In this document: piece by piece, positions 50,814-57,161 of the stretch | Layout of the letters: each line of letters opens with the position of its first letter | How positions within the stretch are numbered: the first letter of the stretch is position 1 | Source of the DNA: an uncultured Lachnospiraceae bacterium | GTDB taxonomy: Bacteria > Bacillota > Clostridia > Lachnospirales > Lachnospiraceae | NCBI GenBank assembly: GCA_947629565.1 | Contig: CANREG010000012.1 | Coordinates: forward strand, 1 to 57,161 | Direction of reading: 5' to 3' | Length of the DNA: 57,161 bases | The notes under the pieces: model-generated | The model's input: the letters and a program-made list of their open reading frames with translations, nothing else | What the model was told of the DNA's origin: nothing | Database searches by the model: none | Made by a program: the position numbers and the translations under genes

Positions 50814-51734
50814 TTAAATATGGAAATCCTTTCTGGGATGTTTTGTTGAGAGGATTTTCTTTTGCTTCGACATGGAAACATGGGTATAGATGGCTGTAAT
50901 ATTAATGGAGCTGTGCCCTAAAAGCTCCTGGATGTAACGGACGTCTACATCTGCGTCCAAAAGGCTTGTGGCGAAGGTATGCCGGAACATATGCGGCGTA
51001 ATATGAAGGTCTATGGAGGCGAGGGCGGTGTATTTGTTTATCATTCTGCGGATAGCCTGGTCAGACAACGCCGTACCGTTCTGGTTTGCAAAAAAATGAC
51101 CGCATTGTCGGATTTCATTTTTAAAATCAGTGCGGTATTCTTTTAAAATTTTAAGGACGTCTGCATTGCCAATCTGTATCTTTCGCTCCTTTGAGCCCTT
51201 TCCATATATCAAAACGCTTTGCTCCTGCAAATTTACATCGCAGGCGTCTAAAGAGCATAATTCAGAAATTCGTATTCCGGTAATAAAAAGCATTTCCAGA
51301 ACTGCGGCGTCTCTTAGCGCATTTCTGCGCTGATAAAGTGTTCCCGCTGTTTTTCGGCAGTCGTAAACCGTAGATAAAAGCGCTTTTATATCGTAAAGAG
51401 GAATGGTTCTGGGCAGAATTATAGGTTCCCGGAAGCGGATTTCCAGGCGTTGGAAGGGATTTCTGTCAATCAGCTCCTTATAATCTAAATAGTGGAAGAA
51501 GGCCTTTGCGGCGGCAATTTTTCGCTTTACTGTCCTGGGCTTATATTTTTGATGGAGACCGGCAATATAATCCTCTAACATAGCAGAGGTAATATCTGAA
51601 ATATCTTCCGCCGATACAGACGCCGCAAATTGGACAAGGTCAATCCGGTAAGCCTTCAGTGTTTTATTGTCAAGTTTTTTTTGATACTGGCAATACTCTA
51701 AATAGTTGTTAAGATGTGTCTGTAAATTGTGCAT
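50814..51734 (-). CDS. Tyrosine recombinase (XerC/D-like)
   Basis: 306 residues, complete. A SAM-like N-terminal core-binding domain is followed by the catalytic domain with Arg in TGIRISEL, Lys in YGKGSKER, HMFRH (HxxR), and LLGHSSINITAIYTH bearing His and the Tyr nucleophile. It is too short for a typical ICE integrase and matches stand-alone recombinases that invert or resolve DNA. ATG 51734 is 8 nt from AAAGGAG; ATG 51740 is too close. It lies 224 bp from the right inverted repeat, with a backbone-like base composition. Confidence 0.9.
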   Translation of the reverse strand: MHNLQTHLNNYLEYCQYQKKLDNKTLKAYRIDLVQFAASVSAEDISDITSAMLEDYIAGLHQKYKPRTVKRKIAAAKAFFHYLDYKELIDRNPFQRLEIRFREPIILPRTIPLYDIKALLSTVYDCRKTAGTLYQRRNALRDAAVLEMLFITGIRISELCSLDACDVNLQEQSVLIYGKGSKERKIQIGNADVLKILKEYRTDFKNEIRQCGHFFANQNGTALSDQAIRRMINKYTALASIDLHITPHMFRHTFATSLLDADVDVRYIQELLGHSSINITAIYTHVSMSKQKKILSTKHPRKDFHI

Positions 51735-51893
51735 AATCATATCTCCTTTGTATTTGTTAAGATGTATTTTACACTTATTTACAAGCTACGATAATTTTAA
51801 TAGTATGCCTGCAAATCCCGCATTTTTAAAGTTGTTGATATGTTTCAATTAATTATTGGTTTTTAAATTAATAAAAACTTAAGGGGATTCAAG

Positions 51894-51922
51894 TTGACAT
51901 TCAAATGAAATAATATCATAAT
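51894..51922 (+). promoter_or_regulatory. Sigma-A type promoter of the ABC transporter cluster
   Basis: A perfect TTGACA, a 17-nt spacer and CATAAT. Confidence 0.65.
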
Positions 51923-51988
51923 TAAAACTGTAGCGATTATGTGACGAAGTGTGCTTTGTATGTTATTACGAGGGAATCTAAGAATAAT

Positions 51989-52453
51989 ATGAAAAAACGT
52001 AAAATAATAATTTCTATAATAGTTGTCGTGGCAATAATCGGCGTTGCATTATTTCTCTATTTTTCACAAGGCGATTGGTGCGAGCGGCAAGGCTGGTCAG
52101 GAGAATATAATAAAGATTCGGTTTTGATGGAAGGCATAGAGGGGATGGAGCTTAAGTGTTCTGTTAACACAAGAATTAACTATTCCTATGCCATAAAATC
52201 CGGCGGCTCTGAATTGAAGATAACAAGGGATATTGAGGGAAAAGATGTTGTTAAATCGATTACGGTTACGGAGGAGAACAGTAATGGCACAATAACCTTT
52301 GATAATGAGGAACCAGAGATATATTATCTTCATGAAACGGCATTAAGCAAAGATTCTGATTATTTTACAGAAGGTAGCTATGAGGAATACCAGAGCAAAT
52401 GGCGGCAGCTTCTTTTAAAGCTGGCTTTCAGGTTTGGGAAAGATACGGAGTAG
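51989..52453 (+). CDS. Small membrane-anchored extracellular protein
   Basis: 154 residues. A basic start (MKKRKIII) and one N-terminal helix (about 6-26) are followed by a beta-rich domain with two cysteines and many Glu/Ser residues. There is no lipobox. I do not recognise it; by position it may be an accessory to the ABC transporter that follows. The ribosome site is weak for this ATG, and an in-frame GTG at 51941 is no better. Confidence 0.6.
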   Translation: MKKRKIIISIIVVVAIIGVALFLYFSQGDWCERQGWSGEYNKDSVLMEGIEGMELKCSVNTRINYSYAIKSGGSELKITRDIEGKDVVKSITVTEENSNGTITFDNEEPEIYYLHETALSKDSDYFTEGSYEEYQSKWRQLLLKLAFRFGKDTE

Positions 52454-52496
52454 TCTGATTAATGGACATATGGGTTCCGCATCAAAGGAGGATATC

Positions 52497-53588
52497 ATGG
52501 AACGGATAAAAGATATGGTTAGAGAATGCCTTCGATATAGAATATCCGGAATTGCCATGGTATCCTGTTTTATTGTATCCATGCTGGCAATGCATTATGG
52601 GATTTCAATATATAGCAATATTTTGAAAGAACATCTGGAAAAAAACAACTACAGGTATGCATATGAACTCAATATGAACGGTATGGCCGATTCTCTTGAC
52701 GATATTCCAAAGCTGCCGAAGTCTGCAAAATGCAATATGAAAATTGGCGGTGTTATAATACACGATGATATGGAAAATGTGACCAGGTTCATTGATATTA
52801 TTGTGTCCTCTTACGAGGAAAAATGGCCGTTGATATCCGGAAGTTATGCGACGGAAAAGATGTTAGAGGGGAAAGAAAAGATTGTTCTCATCGGACAAAA
52901 CCGGGTGCAGGATACTTATACCAAAGACGGCGATATGTATTACAGGCTTTCAGGGGAAGATTATCGGGTGATTGGAGTTATAGGTTCGGAAAAAAGCGGT
53001 ATTTTTGATGAAAGCATAATTCTTTATATGAACTGCCTCGGTAAAAAGGTTGAAAAATGTATTACCGATTCGGCGGAAGGATTAAACATAACACTGGAAA
53101 GCGACGCGACAGATGTTAATGAGATATATGACCAATATATAAGAGGGAATTACAGTTTTGCAAAATCGGATGCGTTAGGCGGACAGGATGAATATTTATC
53201 AACTGTGGAGCCGATATATAACGAAAAAGAGTACTGTATTATCATCTATATATTTTCTCTTGCATGTATCTGGCTTGTCGTAAAATTTTGGCTGGCGCAA
53301 AGGACGCATGAGATGAAAATCTGCCGGGCCTTCGGATTTTCCAATAAGAAGATTGTACAGCGTCTCCTCTATTCTATTATTTCGATTTTTCTGGTCAGTA
53401 TGGCAATATTTTTATTGATTGTATTTATTCTGCAAACAGCTATGAAAAACTTAATGGAGGAGTACAGGCTGTTCTTTTCGTGGAAATATATCATCATATA
53501 TATACTGATTTTTGTTTTTTCGGTTTTGGTTATTGGAGGGAAATCCGTATATGGATTTATTAAGAAAAGCATAGTGGACAACCTCTAA
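52497..53588 (+). CDS. FtsX-like ABC transporter permease 1
   Basis: 363 residues. One N-terminal helix (17-38), a large extracellular region (about 40-245), then three C-terminal helices give the MacB/FtsX topology. RTHEMKICRAFGFSNKKI between the second and third helices is the usual FtsX cytoplasmic loop. AAGGAGG supports ATG 52497. It probably pairs with the next gene in a heterodimer. Confidence 0.8.
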   Translation: MERIKDMVRECLRYRISGIAMVSCFIVSMLAMHYGISIYSNILKEHLEKNNYRYAYELNMNGMADSLDDIPKLPKSAKCNMKIGGVIIHDDMENVTRFIDIIVSSYEEKWPLISGSYATEKMLEGKEKIVLIGQNRVQDTYTKDGDMYYRLSGEDYRVIGVIGSEKSGIFDESIILYMNCLGKKVEKCITDSAEGLNITLESDATDVNEIYDQYIRGNYSFAKSDALGGQDEYLSTVEPIYNEKEYCIIIYIFSLACIWLVVKFWLAQRTHEMKICRAFGFSNKKIVQRLLYSIISIFLVSMAIFLLIVFILQTAMKNLMEEYRLFFSWKYIIIYILIFVFSVLVIGGKSVYGFIKKSIVDNL

Positions 53589-53633
53589 TTCCGTTTGATA
53601 ACCCTTGATTCAGTTTAAATTATGGAGAAGAGT

Positions 53634-54899
53634 ATGAATTTAGCAAACACGATATATTATGGAATATCACATTTATGTAACAAGAGAAAATTTTTTCTGG
53701 TTTCCATTATAGTAATGCTGTGCGGAATTGTTCTTATATTTAATACATTTATTGTGTATTTTGGCTCCTATTCCGACATAGTCAAGGAAAGAAAACTTTT
53801 GGGGGAGGCCAGGGATAATTTGTACATGATGAAGTCTACATATTATACATTAGATTTTTCTTATTATGATGGGTATCGGGATTTTTTGCTGAAGATGAAA
53901 CAGGATTACGATATTGGAATTTATCATTCAACTAATGTTCATTTTAGTAGCGGTTTTGATGAAGATGCTATAGCGGAAATAAAAACCCGTTTTCCGGATG
54001 TGCTTGACCCATCGGGGAATACGGTGTTATTTCCGCGGCTTCGCATAGATGACTGTCTCATGCAAAGATTAGGTTTTCAAGATGAAAACGGCAATGAAAT
54101 TAAACTGCAAACAGATGAAAAGGGCAGGGAAGAAATAGCAGTCGGACCTGAACTTAGCCATTATGTCGGGATTGGGGACGAACTGGTTGATGGTTATGAC
54201 AAAACGGTATATGTAGTGAAGTATATTTTAGCAGACAATCAAAAATGGACAGATGGAGAATTGTTAAACACTACCAATGTTGTTTCATTAGATCATTACA
54301 TTATCACCCCGCTTGATTTAAAAAAGTGCGATTCTTATAATTGTGCAGCGTTTGCGGGAAATGTGTTTTTATGTGTGGATGACGGAGAAAAGGCTTCCGC
54401 AGATACAACAATCCAATCTATAGAGAAACAGGCGGAACAAAATGATATATTTATTGATATTTATTCTATGGAGGAGATGGAAAAGAAATCTCTTAAGGAC
54501 AATAACGATGAGTTTAAATTCTGCTTTTTGCTGGTAGGACTTATGATTGTGACAGTCTCCGTAATCATAAGCATTTTGTCTATATTAAGCTGGGTTTCCG
54601 ACTACCACGATATTGGAATATTATATGCAAATGGATTTACGGACAGGGACATATTCCGGATTATACTAATAGAAAATACATTTAAGCTGCTGGCCGCCGC
54701 TATACTATCCATGGCATGGATTAAGATAAGGAACTGGGGTGAAATTCTGACTATATATGACGGTCCCTTATACAGCAGTATGGTTTATGCAGGTATTGTG
54801 CTGGTATATTTTGTTGTGTTGTTGTTTTCGGCCATTGTTTCTTTTGTCCTGATTAACAGAGTAAGCCCCTGTAACCTGTTGAAAGGAGAACAGTTATGA
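53634..54899 (+). CDS. FtsX-like ABC transporter permease 2
   Basis: 421 residues, same topology: one N-terminal helix, a long extracellular domain, then three helices from about residue 300. SDYHDIGILYANGFTDRDI is the matching cytoplasmic loop. GGAGAAG supports ATG 53634. Its stop overlaps the ATPase start (ATGA). Confidence 0.8.
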   Translation: MNLANTIYYGISHLCNKRKFFLVSIIVMLCGIVLIFNTFIVYFGSYSDIVKERKLLGEARDNLYMMKSTYYTLDFSYYDGYRDFLLKMKQDYDIGIYHSTNVHFSSGFDEDAIAEIKTRFPDVLDPSGNTVLFPRLRIDDCLMQRLGFQDENGNEIKLQTDEKGREEIAVGPELSHYVGIGDELVDGYDKTVYVVKYILADNQKWTDGELLNTTNVVSLDHYIITPLDLKKCDSYNCAAFAGNVFLCVDDGEKASADTTIQSIEKQAEQNDIFIDIYSMEEMEKKSLKDNNDEFKFCFLLVGLMIVTVSVIISILSILSWVSDYHDIGILYANGFTDRDIFRIILIENTFKLLAAAILSMAWIKIRNWGEILTIYDGPLYSSMVYAGIVLVYFVVLLFSAIVSFVLINRVSPCNLLKGEQL

Positions 54900-55564
54900 T
54901 TAAAATTGAAAGTATGCAAAAAATATATCGAAGCACGGATTTTGAATTAGAGGCATTGAAGGGGATTCATCTGCATATTAAAAAAGGTGAATTTGTTGCT
55001 GTTATGGGAGAGTCCGGCTCCGGAAAAAGTACGCTGTTAAACTGCATTGGTCTGATGGATTATTTTGACGCCGGAAGTTATCTGTTGAATGGTACGCAGA
55101 TAAAAGATATTGGGCAGAAGCGCATGACGGAGCTTAGAAAAAATACAATAAGCTTTATTTTTCAAAATTATGAGTTGATGCGTAATTATACATTGTATGA
55201 GAATGTCGAAATTCCTCTTTTGGCTAAAAACATAAAGAAAAAGGAACGTAAGGAAATCATTGGCGATACAATGGAAAAACTGGGGATAGAATCATTGATG
55301 ACAAAGTACCCCTATCAAATATCAGGCGGGCAGCAGCAGCGGGTTGCTATTGCCAGAGCAATTGTCGCGGATAATCCGGTTATATTGGCAGATGAACCGA
55401 CAGGAGCATTGGATTCTAAAAATTCAAAAGAACTAATGAGCTACATGATGCTGTTAAAGGAGATGCAAAAAACAATTGTTATGGTTACGCATGATGAGAA
55501 GGTGGCCGCCTATAGTGACAGGATAATTTATTTAAAGGATGGTGAAATCTGTAATTATTCATAA
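54896..55564 (+). CDS. ABC transporter ATP-binding protein (MacB/LolD-like)
   Basis: A 222-residue nucleotide-binding domain. Walker A GESGSGKST, Q-loop FQNYEL, signature SGGQQQR, Walker B VILADEPTGALD and the switch His in VTHDE are all intact. The group moves lipoproteins, peptides or antibiotics by mechanotransmission. With the two permeases it forms a complete transporter. No two-component system is adjacent, although such clusters often have one. Confidence 0.93.
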   Translation: MIKIESMQKIYRSTDFELEALKGIHLHIKKGEFVAVMGESGSGKSTLLNCIGLMDYFDAGSYLLNGTQIKDIGQKRMTELRKNTISFIFQNYELMRNYTLYENVEIPLLAKNIKKKERKEIIGDTMEKLGIESLMTKYPYQISGGQQQRVAIARAIVADNPVILADEPTGALDSKNSKELMSYMMLLKEMQKTIVMVTHDEKVAAYSDRIIYLKDGEICNYS

Positions 55565-55601
55565 CCTCTTGAATTATACTAGCAGCCCTCCTTTGGGAAA
55601 T

Positions 55602-55616
55602 TTTGCATAATGCAAA
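55602..55616. promoter_or_regulatory. Palindrome, possible operator
   Basis: TTTGCAT and ATGCAAA flank a central A, about 25 bp ahead of the promoter at 55640. Confidence 0.4.
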
Positions 55617-55639
55617 TTTTAAAAAATCAGATAAAATGA

Positions 55640-55668
55640 TTGCATAACTTTTAGAAGACTGATATACT
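55640..55668 (+). promoter_or_regulatory. Sigma-A type promoter of the AAA/DUF4143 gene
   Basis: TTGCAT, a 17-nt spacer and TATACT. Confidence 0.65.
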
Positions 55669-55718
55669 CTATATTATAAAAATATCCAGAACGGCAAAAA
55701 TATTAGATGGAGGTTGCC

Positions 55719-57020
55719 ATGGAAATAAAAAGAGACGTATATCTTGACCGGCTCATTGTTAGAAAGCACAATGGATTTATTAAGGTAATTACCGGAATCC
55801 GCAGATGCGGCAAATCATATCTGTTGAATAACTTGTTTTATCATCATCTGCTTGCTGAAAATATAGCAGACAGCCATATCATTAAATTTGCTTTTGATAC
55901 AGCGGAGGACTTGTTAAAGATTGGGGAAGATCCGGCGGTTCTTGATAATACAAAGGAAGACCGTAAGGTGGAGCCTTCCAAATTTATCAGTTGGCTGATG
56001 CCGCAGATAAGCGGCGAGGGAATGTACTATTTGTTGCTGGATGAAGTACAGAAGTTAGGCGCCTTTGAATCTGTACTCAATGGATTTCTCCGCAGGGATA
56101 ATGTCGATGTTTATGTGACAGGCAGTAATTCTAAATTTTTATCGAAAGATATATTGACCGAGTTTGCGGGCAGGGGAGATGAAGTCCATGTACTTCCATT
56201 GTCTTTCTCTGAATATTATGCCTTTAAGCAAGGGGATAAAAGCCAGGCGTATGATGATTATTCGGTGTACGGCGGGCTTCCGGCAGTGGCCCTTATGGCT
56301 ACGGAGGAACAAAAAACAAATTATCTGATTTCGCAGATGAGAAATGTCTATCTCAGAGATATGATTGCCAGATATTCGGTGCAGGATGAAACGGCGCTCT
56401 CTGAAGTAATAGATGTCATTGCATCGGGCATTTCCACGCTCACCAATCCGAGAAAAATTGCAAACACGATAAATTCTGTTCATGGAATGACTACCTGCGA
56501 CGCAACGGTTGATCGATATATAGGATATGCGGAAGAGGCTTTTTTGATTAATCGTGTGAAGAGATATAATGTGAAAGGAAGAAAATATATCGGTACGCCT
56601 TATAAAATATATTTTGAAGATGTGGGACTTAGAAACGCCCGCTTATCCTTCAGGCAGGTTGAGGAAACACATATTATGGAGAATATCATTTATAATGAAC
56701 TCCGGTACAGGGGCTATCAGGTAGATGTCGGAACTGTGGAGTCAAGAGAAAAGGACGCTGATGGAAAAGAAATCCGCGTGCAGAGGGAGATAGATTTCAT
56801 TGCCGTTTTGGGAAGTAAAAAGTACTATATCCAATCGGCATACGCAATTCCCAGTCAGGAGAAGTACGAACAGGAAACAATGTCTTTTGAGCGTGTAAAT
56901 GATTCCTTCAAGAAAATTATCATCGTCGAAAAGAGCATGAAACCGCGTTATGATGAGAAGGGGTATCTGATGATGGGGGTTAAGGAATTTTTGCTTGATG
57001 CGAATAGTTTGTTAATTTGA
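55719..57020 (+). CDS. AAA ATPase with DUF4143 C-terminal domain
   Basis: 433 residues. An AAA_14 domain has Walker A GIRRCGKS (about 27-34) and Walker B YYLLLDEVQ; the VYVTGSNSKFL sensor follows. The C-terminal DUF4143 domain ends with a nuclease-like VQREIDFIAVLGSKKYYIQ segment (E-I-D...Q). This family is abundant in gut anaerobes, with no established function. GGAGG supports ATG 55719, not the upstream ATG that overlaps it. Confidence 0.85.
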   Translation: MEIKRDVYLDRLIVRKHNGFIKVITGIRRCGKSYLLNNLFYHHLLAENIADSHIIKFAFDTAEDLLKIGEDPAVLDNTKEDRKVEPSKFISWLMPQISGEGMYYLLLDEVQKLGAFESVLNGFLRRDNVDVYVTGSNSKFLSKDILTEFAGRGDEVHVLPLSFSEYYAFKQGDKSQAYDDYSVYGGLPAVALMATEEQKTNYLISQMRNVYLRDMIARYSVQDETALSEVIDVIASGISTLTNPRKIANTINSVHGMTTCDATVDRYIGYAEEAFLINRVKRYNVKGRKYIGTPYKIYFEDVGLRNARLSFRQVEETHIMENIIYNELRYRGYQVDVGTVESREKDADGKEIRVQREIDFIAVLGSKKYYIQSAYAIPSQEKYEQETMSFERVNDSFKKIIIVEKSMKPRYDEKGYLMMGVKEFLLDANSLLI

Positions 57021-57061
57021 TTTGTTTCCACAAATGAACGATGTCGCTGACATCCAAATGA

Positions 57062-57091
57062 ATCGTCATCTGAAAAGGTGGCGATTTTTTT
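57062..57091 (+). terminator. Rho-independent terminator after the AAA gene
   Basis: ATCGTCATC pairs with GGTGGCGAT (wobble pairs) around TGAAAA and is followed by seven T residues. Confidence 0.8.
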
Positions 57092-57103
57092 ATATAATAG
57101 GAA

Positions 57104-57123
57104 AGTTCGCCATCCGGCGAACT
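57104..57123. terminator. Short perfect hairpin near the right edge
   Basis: AGTTCGCC and GGCGAACT flank ATCC. The T tail is weak, and it lies between two better terminators. Confidence 0.45.
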
Positions 57124-57138
57124 CTTAAATGAAAAAGA

Positions 57139-57154
57139 GCCCGCACAAGCGGGC
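57139..57154 (-). terminator. Terminator of a minus-strand gene beyond the window
   Basis: GCCCGC and GCGGGC flank ACAA. On the minus strand it is followed by TCTTTTTC, so it ends a gene entering from the right. Confidence 0.7.
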
Positions 57155-57161
57155 ACAAAAA

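Overview
The window looks like chromosome from an anaerobic, low-to-mid GC Firmicute of the Lachnospiraceae / Clostridium cluster XIVa type. The evidence is the SCIFF peptide with its radical-SAM maturase beside fused SecDF, recJ, relA/spoT, hemZ, hisS and aspS in the usual clostridial order, strong AGGAGG-like ribosome binding sites, many GTG/TTG starts, a flavodiiron protein and a tandem hemerythrin. I cannot name the species.

Layout. 0.1-5 kb: housekeeping and transport (Na+/solute symporter, small membrane exporter, tandem hemerythrin, CorA transporter, cyclophilin). 5.2-13.4 kb: a signalling locus of FHA protein, PP2C phosphatase, membrane Ser/Thr kinase with TPR-like C-terminus, a small membrane protein with an 18-bp tandem repeat, and a large membrane-anchored protein with Ig-like repeats. 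13.4-28.8 kb: conserved core (HAD hydrolase, TIGR04086 protein, SCIFF, SCIFF maturase, SecDF, RecJ, Rel, MBL hydrolase, HemZ, HD-GYP protein, HisRS, AspRS). 28.8-32 kb: a large imperfect hairpin with 43-bp repeats, an intracellular GH26 enzyme, a Nudix hydrolase and FprA. 32-37.9 kb: a sulfur-amino-acid/thiol operon (LysR regulator, two PLP C-S enzymes, stand-alone glutamate-cysteine ligase, class II glutamine amidotransferase) with repeated LysR-type operator motifs. 37.9-39.2 kb: two minus-strand genes, each behind a near-consensus sigma-D/sigma-28 (flagellar) promoter.

From about 39.2 to 50.6 kb the DNA becomes clearly AT-rich and accessory. 39.4-44 kb holds small orphan genes resembling immunity genes of polymorphic toxin loci, with a 65-bp direct repeat and gene remnants. 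44.84-50.59 kb is the most unusual part: an 81-bp near-perfect inverted repeat encloses two convergent units. One is a 1070-residue protein with a predicted PD-(D/E)xK nuclease, a beta domain, a STAND-type P-loop NTPase and a helical C-terminus. The other is a three-gene operon of GT2 glycosyltransferase, P-loop kinase and phosphoribosyltransferase-like protein. Each repeat ends in a dyad of two 10-bp arms around a 7-bp spacer, which is the geometry of a tyrosine recombinase core site, and a tyrosine recombinase gene lies just outside. I read this as a candidate invertible or mobile defence module.

51.9-57.1 kb returns to backbone composition: a membrane-anchored small protein, two FtsX-like permeases and an ATPase forming a MacB/Lol-like ABC system, then an AAA/DUF4143 ATPase, and stacked terminators at the right edge.
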